A model generated the notes under the pieces. It searched no databases. It saw only the letters and a program-made list of their open reading frames with translations, and had not been told where the DNA came from. The position numbers and the translations under genes were made by a program. This document shows, piece after piece, positions 1 to 10,585 of a stretch of DNA of 64,000 bases. The first letter of the stretch is position 1. Each line of letters begins with the position of its first letter. Source of the DNA: Melitaea cinxia (taxonomy: Eukaryota; Arthropoda; Insecta; Lepidoptera; Nymphalidae); NCBI RefSeq assembly GCF_905220565.1, contig NC_059401.1, positions 7,713,001 through 7,777,000 of the forward strand, in the 5' to 3' direction.

Positions 1-160
1 TGTGCTTATAAGTACAAGTAGATGAAGTTAGTTGATAATGTACATAGTACAAATTTTCTTCGCGGCATTGGTTAGAAAATAATTGCGCTCCGTAATTTTT
101 TAATTTCTGACAAAAAGAAACATTAAAAAATGGCGAAATATTGTAATGTGCGTGGAAGTA

Positions 161-1436
161 CGAGGGGAGGTCCAAAAGTTCGTGGAATGGAGGGGATAGA
201 GTGGGGATAGGGTAGCTCGCTTAGTGTCATTCTAATTGGGGACTCATCATTAGTATATAAACTGAGTTTCAGCCCTATTGCGTCATTCGCTTACGAACAC
301 TCACCTGATAAACAAGTCCGGAAGAAAACTGAAACTATGGAGAAAATTGAACACCGTGCTGTAATAAAATTGCTTACCAAGCAAGGAAAGAGCGCTCAGA
401 CCATTTTGAATGAAATGGAAACCGTTTATGGGGAACAGTGCCCTAGTAAATCAATGATTTACAAGTGGCATGGTCTTTTTAAAAATGGTCGGGAATCGAT
501 TGAAGACGCCCCCGCTCGGGAAGGCTAGTTGAGGTCACCACATCAGACATCATCGAAAAAGTGGAAAAAATTGTACTGGAGGACACCCGTTTGAAGAAAA
601 AACAGTTATCTGCATTAGTTGGAGTATCAGATACTACCATTTTGCGAATCCTACATGACCACCTGGGTATGACAAAAGTCAGTGCAAGATGGATACCGAG
701 AATGCTTACGCCGCTTCAGAAACAGCAACGCGTCGATGCGTCAAAACAATTTTTGGAGTTGTGTGGGGACGAACCTGCTCAGATTTTGGAGCGGATTGTT
801 ACCGGAGATTAAACATGGATTCATCAGTTTGAGCCTGAGTCTAAACAAGAGTTCATGCAATGGCATAAAATGGGGACACCACCGCCAAAGAAATTCAAAG
901 TGTCGGAGTCGGCTGGAAAGTTAATGGCTCTTGTGTTTTGGGATTGTGAGGGGATATTACTGATTGATTACAAAGAAAAGGTAAGGAACATAACCGTAGA
1001 ATACTACGCAACGATATTTAAAAAATTGAAGGAAAAACGTCGAGGAAAATTGACTAAGGATGTGTTACTCTTGCAAGACAACGCGCCGGTTCACAAGAGC
1101 AGAGTTGCAATGGCTGCCCTGCACACGCATGGCTCCGAATCACTAGTCCACCCACCCTACAGTCCAGATCTGGCCCCAAGTGATTTTTATTTGTTTTCTT
1201 ATTTAAAAAAAGACTTAAGGTGAAGAAAATTTTCTGACCACAATGGGGTAAAGGAGGCAATTTTGGCTCATTTTGACGCAAAGATAAAAAATATTTTTAC
1301 GGTGGCTTAGAAAGATTAATTCATAGATCTAATAAATGTATTCAAGTCAAGGGTGACTATATTGAAAAGTAAATAGATTTATTGGTTAATTTTATTTCAA
1401 ACCCTTCCATTCCACGAACTTTTGGACTTCCCCTCG
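161..1436 (+). mobile_element. Mariner (Tc1/mariner superfamily) element with intact ends
   Basis: Inverted terminal repeats begin CGAGGGGAGGTCCAAAAG at 161 and end with its near-exact complement at 1436, about 33 bp with few mismatches. TA dinucleotides at 159-160 and 1437-1438 are the target duplication. The length (1276 bp) and central transposase are typical of mariner. The ends are well kept although the transposase is dead, so the copy could once have been moved in trans. It lies in the presumed GBA2 intron at the left edge. Confidence 0.93.
337..1372 (+). pseudogene. Mariner transposase pseudogene (DD34D)
   Basis: Begins MEKIEHRAVIKLL and ends CIQVKGDYIEK at 1372, about 345 codons, the normal mariner length. 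An N-terminal HTH region is followed by the catalytic triad: VTGD (ending 809), LLLQDNAPVH, and SPDLAPSDFYLF, with exactly 34 residues between the second and third Asp. Four lesions are visible: a one-base loss in the C-run at 509-513; a stop at 810-812 where a Glu codon is expected after VTGD; a stop TGA at 1221-1223 inside the LRG motif; and a frameshift in the A-run near 1285-1291. The protein cannot be made. Confidence 0.92.
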
Positions 1437-1560
1437 TAAAAGTGGTATAGCATCTGATCGGAAAAATGGACTGAAAAACAATTTGCGTCAATCATCGTAA
1501 TTTAAAGTACCAAAGGTAATATCTTCATACGTTATTATTTGCTTAATAAATCATGTTTTT

Positions 1561-2305
1561 AACCGACTTCCAAAAAAGGAGGAGGTTCTCAATTCGACTG
1601 TATTTTTTTTTCTTTTATGTATGTTACATCAGAACTTTTGACTCGATGGAGCGATTTCGACAAATTTTCTTTTAATCGAAAGGTGATGTGTGCCAATTGG
1701 TCCCATTTAAATTTATTTGAGATCTAACAACTACTTTTCGAGCTATATCTAATAATGCGTTTTTACTTGACGCTTTTTTCGTCGACCTACGTTGTTTTAT
1801 ACCACATAACTTTCTACTGGATGTATGAATTTTGATAATTCTTTTTTTCGTTGGAAAGGAGATATCCCAAGTTTAGTACCATGATAAGGAAACCAGGATC
1901 TGATGATGGGATCCTAGAGAAATCGAGGGAAACTTTTGAAATTCCGCAATAACTTTTTACTAGGTGTACCGATTTTGATAATTCTTTTTTTGTTGGAAAG
2001 AAGATATCCCTAGTTTAGTACCATGATAGGGAAACCAGGATCTGATGATAAGATCCCAGAGAAATCGAGGGAACTTCTTGAAACTTTTTATTAGGTGTAC
2101 CGATTTAAATGATTTTTAATTTAATCGAAAGCCGATGTTTATCATGTGGTCACATTTAAATTTCATCGAGATCTGATAACTACTTTTTGAGTAATCTTTG
2201 ATAATGCGTTTTTACTTGACTATTTTTTCGTCGATCTACGTTGTATTACTCGTCGATGTAACTGAAGTCGGTTTTTTTTTCGTTTGCAAGCAAACACAAT
2301 TATTT
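1561..2305 (+). repeat. AACCGACTTC-bounded dispersed repeat, copy A (long form)
   Basis: Starts AACCGACTTCCAAAAAAGG and ends with GAAGTCGGTT plus a T-run, followed by a conserved tail containing GCAAGCAAACACAATTATT. The first and last 10 bp are inverted complements. Interior blocks (TTGGAAAGGAGATATCCC, GAGAAATCGAGGGAA, TTTAATCGAAAG) recur, and here one block is duplicated in tandem. No coding capacity. Related copies are near 5.7, 9.8, 13.1, 23.7, 24.8, 45.6 and 49.5 kb. Confidence 0.85.
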
Positions 2306-2337
2306 TTTATAAATTAATCTTTATTGAACTTTTAAGA

Positions 2338-2658
2338 GAGGGGGGTGGCTAAATTCTTTAGTGCCGTAGCCACACAGCACAGGGTGTCGTAAGAGGCGAC
2401 TAAGGGATAACAAGGTTCCACAACCATCTTGGAACTTAAGAAGCCGACCGATGGCGGGATAGCCATCCAACTGCTGGCTTTGAAATACACAGGCCGAAGA
2501 CGGGCAGCAGCGTCTTTGGTGCGATAAAGCCAGTACTGCGGTCACCAACCCGCCTGCCCAGCGTGGTGGCTATGGGCAAAACACATGAGTTCACGTTATT
2601 TTTAATGTGAACTTGTGGAGGCCTATGTCCAGCAGTGGACTGTATAGGCTGTAATGAT
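2338..2658 (+). repeat. SINE family 1, copy 1, with 12-bp target duplication
   Basis: Body carries TCGTAAGAGGCGACTAAGGG, GCCGACCGATGGCGGGAT and the 3' end GAGGCCTATGTCCAGCAGTG, then a GATGAT tail. GAACTTTTAAGA at 2326-2337 is repeated at 2659-2670, which is a retroposition target duplication. Short ORFs here are shadows. Confidence 0.9.
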
Positions 2659-2749
2659 GAACTTTTAAGAAATTGTTGAAATTGGTTAATTACAAGATTT
2701 GTAAGTAATCAAGTTCTTAAAATTTATTCATTCACTTTTAGAATAACGT

Positions 2750-3440
2750 ATTGAGAGAAAAATGGGTAATAGCTTTATCACTACAATTGACTCAAATCAG
2801 TTTGAGTGTGATAAGCACTTTCGCGAAGATATTAATTAAGCTGATCGATTGATCATTAATGGAGCTAAAATTATCATCTCCCAGGTGGGCCATTTTGAAT
2901 GACAATGTCATTCCATTAAACCTTCAGGATTTAGAAAAGGACATTTCTGAAGAGGTTTGTGAATGCCAAAAATTTACTAATTTTAAATGATATTGAAATA
3001 TAAGAAATATCAAATCTGTTTTGTTTAAAGTTTTTTTTTTGCTACAGCAAGTTCCAATAGTGCAGAATGACATTAATAACTGTCCAATCGAAAACCTGGA
3101 TTATACACAACCCTCGTTACAAATCTTTCAAGGTAACGATTTAAGAGAAGATTCTCAACCAGCAGGACCCCATCATATGGAATCACCAGATATTGTAACA
3201 GCAAATAATGTAAAAAAATAAGATATTATTATGTTTATCATATTGTTATAGATTTGCGTGATTTTTTTTATTTTTTTTTTGTACATCATTTTCAACATTA
3301 GGTCATTATCTCGGACTTGTCTCCATCATCATGTGTTACACTAGAAAAGATCCATGCTCATTTTCACTCAATACTGATGAAAGGATGGTGGATGGATTAT
3401 TTTGCTTGTGACGAAGAGTTGATATTTAGTCATATCAATA
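2750..3440 (+). pseudogene. Decayed spliced gene fragments, possibly THAP-type
   Basis: Exon-like pieces separated by splice-like signals. Around 2790-2870 reads FECDKHFRED and then LIINGAKI with a stop between, reminiscent of a THAP zinc finger (C..HF). At 2885-2955 WAILNDNVIPLNLQDLEKDI runs to a GTTTGT donor. An acceptor at about 3045 opens QVPIVQNDINN to 3221. At 3300-3440 another piece reads LEKIHAHFHSILMKGWW. The pieces are too short and broken for a firm family; a THAP/P-element relative is only a suggestion. Confidence 0.25.
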
Positions 3441-4220
3441 TGAAGATATGAATTTTACTATTGCCAATAATCTTTCAGTGAAGGTAAATAATTTTCTTAT
3501 GCTTTTTTAAATAATTAATCTATTCATAATTTCGCGAGGCGCAAAAATCGAGTAGGGAGTTAAATAAAAAACAAGCATCGAGTACGTCTTTTAGTAGTAG
3601 TGTGAAAACAAAATGAGAGTATTTACATTGCCTTTGAAAAATTCCAAATCATCTTGTAAGTCAATAGATATGTTTTTTAGGTAGCAGATTTTTTTTAAAT
3701 TATCTAACTGTATGCAAATGAACTTGTAAATAATGTAAATACATTTATAAAGCAATTTTATGAAATAAATATGATATTTTAATTGTTTTTTATTTATTTT
3801 ACTACTATGTCGTTAAATATAGCAAATTTTGATCTTTCATTTCTATTAACTATCACGTCCTCAAATATTGATACTAATTCACCACTTCGCCAGTAAAACT
3901 GTATAGTAGTCACAATGCAAAGGCCACGTTTATATTGTCTCCTTGTTAATTAAATAATTAACAGATAGTCTAATAATACGGATAATATATTTCCTCTCTT
4001 TATTTACTTTTACTATTACATTTCGAGAAAAGTTGTATTTATAATTATAAATTATTTGAAGAAAGATATTGTAAGAATCATTAAAAACAGTAATTGTGGT
4101 GTATTTATGATTTTTATTGAAAAAAAAAACTAAAATAATAAAACCATATCAAAATATGCATAATATTGTTTATAATTGATGAGAGACAATAATGTACTTT
4201 TTATATAAAAAAAACTGTAG
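3441..4220. other. AT-rich sequence without recognised content
   Basis: No ORF, repeat end or RNA was recognised. It is part of the presumed GBA2 3' intron. Confidence 0.4.
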
Positions 4221-4229
4221 AGAATACCA

Positions 4230-4529
4230 TACAAGAAAATGCGTTAGTGCAACAGTCCCCGCACATGACAAACATTTGTATTGGCCATACAGATGTTTGC
4301 TGTGATCTGTTTGTGCATTCCTTTTGAGTCTCCTCATCGTGCCTCGAAGAGAACGTTAATCCGTCGGTCCCGGTTGTTATCATGTACATCTGATAGCGAT
4401 TGATAGGGAATAAATCTGCCAACCAGCATTGGAGCAGCGTGGTGGATTAAGCTCTGACTTCTACGTGGGGGAAAGAGGCCTATGCCAACCAGTGAGATAT
4501 TACAGCATTACAGGTTGAAACATACAGAA
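4230..4529 (+). repeat. SINE family 2 (tRNA-derived), copy 1, head partly deleted
   Basis: Opens with the A-box part (GCGTTAGTGCAACAG) but lacks the B-box stretch seen in the 56.6-kb copy, then follows the body (TCGGTCCCGGTTGTTATCAT) to the 3' end GAGGCCTATGCCAACCAGTG. AGAATACCA at 4221-4229 recurs at 4530-4538 as a short target duplication. Confidence 0.75.
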
Positions 4530-4915
4530 AGAATACCACTAACAAATGCTATAGTTTTAACTTATTTAGTATCACAGAACAAAAACGAAAAACAAAATAT
4601 AGGACTAATCCCAGCAGTGGGATGTTAAAATATTGATCTTATAAAAACAATTTCACATCTTCCTTATAAAGTCTCAGTATCTGTAACTTATTGAATGTAT
4701 AACGATATGAAACGGATAAGTTTCTGATATGTTTTCATTCCGCTTTAAACTTCACTATCTGGCAAATATTTTTCTATTCACAACCTTAAGGTAATTTCAT
4801 ATTCGAATATTATAAATAAATTATTAATGGGTAAACATCGTAAATAAGTACATTTACAATAAATGTGAACAAAATATTAAGATTATCAAAATGTATAAGT
4901 GTTATTTATATTAAC

Positions 4916-5398
4916 TGTGAAGTTTTATACTAAGCTTCCTATCGCAGCTTTACTGCGTTGAAATAGATGTTACTACGTAACTTGATCCAATTATCGTCTT
5001 TTTGTGAATGAATCTTTATTGTGAATTAAATTGATGACCATGGTTAAAAATATGGAAAATATTGTCAATAATGTCGTAGGTTTCGCTGGTCCCACTCTTG
5101 ATCACTAGTTTTCACCCTGAAGTCGCCTCGAAGATCGCTCAAACTGAACTGAACTCGCTCGCCTCCCTGCGGCTATTTATATCGGCCGAGACGAGGCCCA
5201 GACCATTCTGGAAAGTTCGCGCATGTACCCGGTTTTCGAGACTATACTTCTATATACACAGTAGTTCCTCTAACGCCATCTAGTATTGAGTAGAGAGTTT
5301 CATGCGGTCTCTGTCTTTGTGTGGTTTCAATGGTTGCCGCTAGATGGCGCTAGTTTCTTTGTGTGTTCGTAGCAATATGTATACAATTACACCTCACA
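4916..5398 (-). mobile_element. Solo LTR-like element with heat-shock element and TATA box
   Basis: On the minus strand it begins TGTGAGGTG and ends TTCACA, giving the TG...CA inverted ends of an LTR. Within it, in order on the minus strand, are an HSE (complement of 5206-5218), a TATAAATA box (5174-5181), a GC-rich leader and an AATAAA poly(A) signal (5015-5020). No retroviral-type ORF is adjacent and no target duplication is evident. It could instead be a displaced hsp-type promoter fragment. Confidence 0.5.
5174..5218 (-). promoter_or_regulatory. Heat-shock element plus TATA box
   Basis: TTCTGGAAAGTTC (5206-5218) is a perfect TTCnnGAAnnTTC trimer. TATAAATA follows about 25 bp downstream on the minus strand, with a GC-rich leader behind it. 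The spacing suits a functional core promoter; activity is not shown. Confidence 0.6.
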
Positions 5399-5734
5399 GA
5401 CTTATAAATAAGACGGTCTTTCCTATCATTATTATTTAGTACAATCTGATCCAAAAGGCACGTCCTGTTTTGCGAATTATCAAAGTTTAATCACTGTATT
5501 CTAATTTTTCTTTTTAATTTTCGCATGAGTTCGCCACGTATATACATCTCTGAAGTTGTTATATATGTTGAATTTTTTTTCTATCGGTCATTGTAACTTA
5601 TACTTAAAATATACATAAGTTAAAACTAAAAGAATATCAGGTAAAATGAAACCCACTCTTTTAATTTATATGCTAGTGTGAATTTGAAACAACATCTGTG
5701 AAAGCGTAGAAACGTTTTTATATTAAGACGACTA

Positions 5735-6001
5735 GGAATATCTTCTTTCTAACAAAAAAAGAATTATCAAAATCAGTACATCCAGTAGAAAGTTATGCGG
5801 TATAATACAACGTAGGTCGACGAAAAAAGCGTCAAATAAAAACGCATTATTAGATATAACTCGAAAAGTGAAGTGACACACACCACCTTTCGATTAAAAA
5901 AAATTTGTCGAAATCGGTCCACATGGGCAAAAGTTCTGATGTAGCATACAAAAAAAAAATACAGTCGAATTGAGAACCTCCTCCTTTTTTGGAAGTCGGT
6001 T
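5735..6001 (-). repeat. AACCGACTTC-bounded repeat, copy B (truncated)
   Basis: The minus-strand start AACCGACTTCCAAAAAAGG is at 6001. The copy stops inside the TTGTTAGAAAGAAG block, so the far end is missing. Confidence 0.8.
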
Positions 6002-6378
6002 AAAAAACAGCTTTCCGTTTGATGTATCACAACATAGTCAAGTTCATACTACAGAACGCAAAAATTAATAGAAGAATAATTTACTTAATTACGGATGCGG
6101 CTTTATTTAACATCACTTGGCCACTTTTTAAATGCAACAAAATTGTAAAACGCTCTCTTGAAAACTTAACAAAATGAGATACAACGTTCTTCATATCAGT
6201 AGACCATATAAATGATAGTGTTAGTGACCATGAAAATTATAAAACTTATAACTTCTAGTATATCCAATAACGTCTCGATCGAGAATATCGTAAAAGATGT
6301 ATCCATATGAACCTACTGAGTAAAAGATTAATATTGATTTCATATAAAGAATTATATATTCAGTTCCTTTATTTACTA

Positions 6379-6676
6379 ACTAGCTGACCCGGCGAACTTC
6401 GTATCGCCTAACACAAACTTTATCGTATGGTATTAAAGTTCAAATTGACTTTTACGTATTATCACAAATCTTTTGTATGGGAGTATAGAAAAGTGTTGTT
6501 TTTAGACTTTTTCAGGAAATTTTAATTTTTTTTTTTTTGAATTTTTCTCTCCGTAAGAACCATCCTCGTACTTCAAGGAATATTTTAAAAAAAGAATTAG
6601 CGAAAGCGGTCCAACCGTTCTCGAGTTTTGCGCTTAGCAACACATTCAGCGACTCATTTTTATATTATAGATAACA
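6379..6676 (+). repeat. CTAGCTGACCCGGCGAAC-type dispersed repeat
   Basis: Starts ACTAGCTGACCCGGCGAACT and ends with CCAACCGTTCTCGAG and CGACTCATTTTTAT. Shorter pieces with the same start lie at 26170 and 26512, and the same 3' half lies at 40325-40480. Probably a retroposon 3' end. Confidence 0.5.
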
Positions 6677-7161
6677 ACTTTTTGAATTGTTTTATCTCAG
6701 AAACGGTTTTTCAGCTTCTTGGGAATTTATGCACAGGTCCTTCGAATGTCTAATAAAATGATCGGACTAAACGTTGATAGATCCTTTCAAATTAGCGCAT
6801 AACAGCCCGCGCTTTTATTGACACAACTTAGCGATCGCAGCGCTACGCTATTTCGTCGATACTTTCGGGACACTATTTTCCACAGCGACCGTTCTCCTTC
6901 TCTCTATGCTCCATGAATGGAACGATAAAATAGATTGATAGATTTGACAGAGACAGTATGTAACAAAGAGTATAGAAAACATAGAGTATAAAAACATAGA
7001 GGGCGCTGTGCCAGAACGCTTATGCAGAGATCCACAAGATCGTTTTCGAAAATTAATACATAATTATGTATAAATATTTTTTTAGGAATTATCTAAATGG
7101 AATCATCAACAAGAACAAATGTATTCGACTCCTAAGCGCGTTCCTTCAAATTTAGGGTTTT
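6677..7161. other. Unassigned sequence
   Basis: Mixed composition, including a GC-richer patch at 6810-6900. No gene or known repeat end recognised. Confidence 0.3.
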
Positions 7162-7319
7162 CTATAATCTATTTCACATAGGATGGGTACGGTGACATTT
7201 GATATGTTCCAATACACGCTCACTATTTTCAACAAATCGGATAAATATACATTTTTAAAAAATCACCAATTAGTTTCCAAAGCAATTAATAGTGCTTGAT
7301 TAGATTGAAATTGTATTTA

Positions 7320-7915
7320 TATATTTTATTTTATTTTATTTTATTTTATTTTTATTTATTCGGAAAACAAACAGTGTTTCATTACAAAAAAACATATCCA
7401 AATGAAAACTATACACCAATTACATGTTTTCACAACTAAATTACAAAAGCTTGTTCACTTGATACAGTTGTATTAAAATAATAAATGCCACCTACGGATC
7501 AGTTCGAGAGCCGTCAAACCAAGTGTTTGTCAAAGTAGTTTTGAAATGAAGTGTTGAAGAAGTAAAGAGGTCAAGCTGAGTGGATGCCACCACACTATTT
7601 AAACTTTTAGCGCCACGAATAAAAAAAGAGTTTTGTCTATAATTTGATGCGGACTGCGGAATGTCCAAACATAAAGGTTGCCTAGATGTTTTATAAGGCA
7701 CCCTCAAATTAATTTTCGAGAGTAAATGTGGAGAATCTACACGGTTTTGAGCAATTTTGGCTAGAAAGACAACGTCGGCAATTTGTCGCCGTTCCTGCAA
7801 GGGTAGTAAATGGTGTCTACGGCACCTTGCCTCATAATTGCAATCGTTGATTTCCAGCCTGTACTGTAGATATTTCAAAAATCTACGCTGTATGGACTCA
7901 ATCCTATCAATGTAG
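7320..7915 (-). mobile_element. 5'-truncated non-LTR retrotransposon, C-terminus of RT protein
   Basis: Minus-strand reading YIDRIESIQRRFLKYLQYRLE then LLSKINLRVPYKTSRQPL and NSFFIRGAKSLNSV is the usual C-terminal end of jockey/CR1-type RT proteins. A 3' UTR follows, ending in an (ATAAA)n-type tail at 7320-7365. The 5' truncation at about 7915 is typical of LINE insertion. Confidence 0.75.
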
Positions 7916-8239
7916 ACATACGCGTTTTTACATTTTAAACAAAATAAAAAAGGTACAGAAAAAATGATAACTTAAAATTACAGGCATGAAACGAAACGTT
8001 TAATGATAGGGATTAACACGTAGTAATCGGCTAAAATAAATAATCGTAACGGCCATCTTGTGAATCGCGTCATCTCACTGACTCGAGATATCTCAATCAG
8101 TACTTTCTGTCTCTTGTATGCTTCCCGTGTTTTGGTTTTGCCAGTTGCTATAGTTGTATTTGTTGCTGTTTTATTGTTGTTAAGTTCTGTTATTATTTTT
8201 TTTAGTTATTCATTTTGTGTGTGTGTTCTGTTCTGTAAA

Positions 8240-9273
8240 ATGCCGAAAAGAACAAAAGAAGACCGTTTCAAACAGTCATTTGGTTGTCCGCTTTCGGGAA
8301 TACTTTGAACAGGAGTGAGAAAACAGCGGTCCATTATTATCTGTCAACCACATAGTGGATCGAGTTGCACAGGCACTTGAAATTAGGCGTAATACAGTGT
8401 CAAAAATTACTTCAGCCTATCGCAGTCCACTGTTGGACATAGGCCTCCACAAGTTCGTGCCAAAAAATGGCGTGAACTCATGTATGTTGCCTATAGTCAC
8501 CACGCTGAGCGGGTTGGTGACCGCAGGGCCGGCTTTGTCGCACTGAAGACGCTGTTGCCCGTCTTCGGCCTGTGTATTTCAAAGCCAGCAGTTGAATGGT
8601 TATCCCGCTATCGGTCGGCTTTATAAGTTTCAAGGTGGTAGTGGAACTGTGTTATCCCTTAGTCGCCTCCTACGACACCCACGGGAAGAGACGCTGGTGG
8701 CTATATTCTTTATTGCCGTAGCCACACAGCTTAGTGTCAAAAATAAGTAAAGAAAAGTATGGTGACACCAATATGGAAGATAATAAGTTATCGACCCCCA
8801 AAAAGAGGCAAAGGAAATAAATGTTTGTTCGTTGAGGTTGAATATGATTATTAGCGGAGAAATGAGTTGCCCACAGTTTTACAATAATTAATGTCTTTGA
8901 AAGGTGCTAAATTATTTAATGGAAGTGTGACATCGTTATGGCGACTTTTAAATAAAATTGGATTTCCATAAAATAAAAAAAGTTAACAAACGGAAAAGTG
9001 CGTGAAAACTTTGTGACATTCTTAGAAAAGGCGAAAAACATTACGGATTGGTACAACGTAGTATTCCTTGACTAGACATGGTTGAACGCCAATCGTACTG
9101 TTGGCAAAGTATGGACAGACGACACTGCTCATTCTTCGACTAAAGTACCGGAGGGTAAAGGCGAACGACTAATAATTTGCCACGTGAGCTGTGTTAATGG
9201 GTTTGTCGATAACTCATTTCTCGCGTTTAACACCACCCTTAAAATATTATTTATTCACTATAGCGGTGATTAA
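8240..9273 (+). pseudogene. IS630/DDE-type transposase remnant, split by a SINE
   Basis: MPKRTKEDRFKQSFG at 8240 starts a family N-terminus. VDRVAQALEIRRNTVSKIT (8357-8410) is its HTH and is cut by SINE 1. After the SINE come STPKKRQRK-like residues, FNGSVTSLWRLLNKIGF (8918-8970), then WLNANRTVGKVWTDDTAHSS and GKGERLIICHVSCVNGFVDNS (to about 9230). The first catalytic Asp region is damaged and the C-terminal half is missing. Confidence 0.7.
8410..8732 (-). repeat. SINE family 1, copy 2, with 14-bp target duplication
   Basis: Same body as the 2.3-kb copy. AGTGTCAAAAATTA at 8396-8409 recurs as AGTGTCAAAAATAA at 8733-8746. The insertion interrupts the transposase HTH, dating it after that element. 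Confidence 0.92.
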
Positions 9274-9479
9274 TTTTTAATAAGCAGTTAAAATTTTTTT
9301 TTTATTTAATCGATTAAAGGTTAACCGCATTTGTACTCGATAATCGAATTACATCAATTAATTATGCATGGTCACCTCACTATAGAGTTAATTTGACATG
9401 TGTCACCGTACCCATCCTACGTGAAATAGACTATAAGTGTAATAGATCACGTTACGCATGACAAAAAAAATGCTAGCCC

Positions 9480-9841
9480 ATTTTACAAGCTTTTATTTAA
9501 ATTTCAATGTACTCGTATGTATGTAAGTTCGGATGAAATCTTGCAACTCAATTTTGAAATAGATATCTTCAACTAGTTGAGCTGATGGACACTGCTGGAT
9601 GACAATACATGGTTAACTCTGTGACGTCATTCTAAATCTAACATGGCGGCATATCTAAGATGGCGGACTAGTTATTTTTAATGCACTTCCACAATATGGG
9701 TATCAAATGAAAGGGCTTTATTTAACTTGCAATGTGTGTATGTATGTATGTTTGTTCGGGTGAAATACAGCAACTCAATTTTGAAGCAGATATCTTCAAC
9801 CAATTGAGCTGAAACTTTTTATACAACTTATTAACGTTTTT
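9480..9841 (+). repeat. Imperfect direct duplication (about 220-bp offset)
   Basis: The block containing CAACTCAATTTTGAAATAGA near 9545 recurs in diverged form near 9770, each after a GTATGTATGT run. AAGATGGCGGACTA (9657-9670) is also found near 45320. Probably a decayed transposable element. Confidence 0.45.
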
Positions 9842-10306
9842 AACCGACTTCAAAAAAGGAGGAGGTTACTCAATTCGACCGTATACATATTTTTCATTAT
9901 TTTTTTATATCGGGGATAACTTCGTCGGTTATGAACTTGTTATGATTTCGATACTTTATGATTATAGCGTTATGATTTTGATAATTCTTTTTTTCTTGGA
10001 AAGGAGATATCCCAAGTGTGGTACGATGATAAGGAAACCAGGATCTGATGATCCCAGAGAAATCGAGGGAAACCCTTGAAAATCCGCATAGCTTTTTACT
10101 GGGTGTACCGATTTTGATGATTTTTAATTTAATCGAAAGCCTTATCATGTGGTCACAATTAAATTTTATCGAAATCTGATTACAACTTTTGGAGTAATCT
10201 TTGATAATGCGTATTTACTTGACTGTTTCTTCGTCTACCTACGTTGTATTACTAGTCGATGTAACTGAAGTCGGTTTTTTTCCGTTTGCCAGCAAACACA
10301 ATTATT
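9842..10306 (+). repeat. AACCGACTTC-bounded repeat, copy C
   Basis: Begins AACCGACTTCAAAAAAGGAG and ends GAAGTCGGTT plus the CAAACACAATTATT tail. It is shorter than copy A because one of the duplicated inner blocks is absent. Confidence 0.85.
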
Positions 10307-10585
10307 AGAGCTAAGAATAATTAAAAATAGTATTGGTCGGTTATGCAGAAGTACGTTGCCAGAGTTGCTCATATATTAAGATAAAGGAAAATTTATGCAA
10401 GGGCTAGGAATTTCTTTTCAGGTTGAACGGGATCAATAACACCTACAGAAACTCCCAATTGAAGGAACGCAGTTAGGAGTCAAACGTCCTATATAGAGAA
10501 CGTACAATTTATTAACAAAAACTTTCTAGTATTGCGTTATACGAAAGAGTAAAATTATAAATCAAACACTGACTGAACGACTCAC

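Larger units (their letters stand above)
7162..9435 (+). mobile_element. IS630-like DNA transposon with about 35-bp inverted ends, host to two later insertions
   Basis: TCACATAGGATGGGTACGGTGACA within 7162-7197 is matched in inverted orientation at 9401-9435 with few mismatches. Between these ends lie transposase fragments (8240-9260), a LINE tail (7320-7915) and SINE 1 (8410-8732). The order of events follows: DNA element first, retroposons later. TSD not resolved. Confidence 0.7.

Noticed and set aside
8060..8308. 82-codon ORF with a hydrophobic N-terminus
   Set aside because: The hydrophobic part is translated 5' UTR; only MPKRTKEDRF onward matches the transposase family.
1..10585. Remaining C-terminal exons of GBA2
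   Set aside because: Searched the minus strand for AYCGGLW-type and later family motifs; none seen, so they are taken to lie beyond the window.
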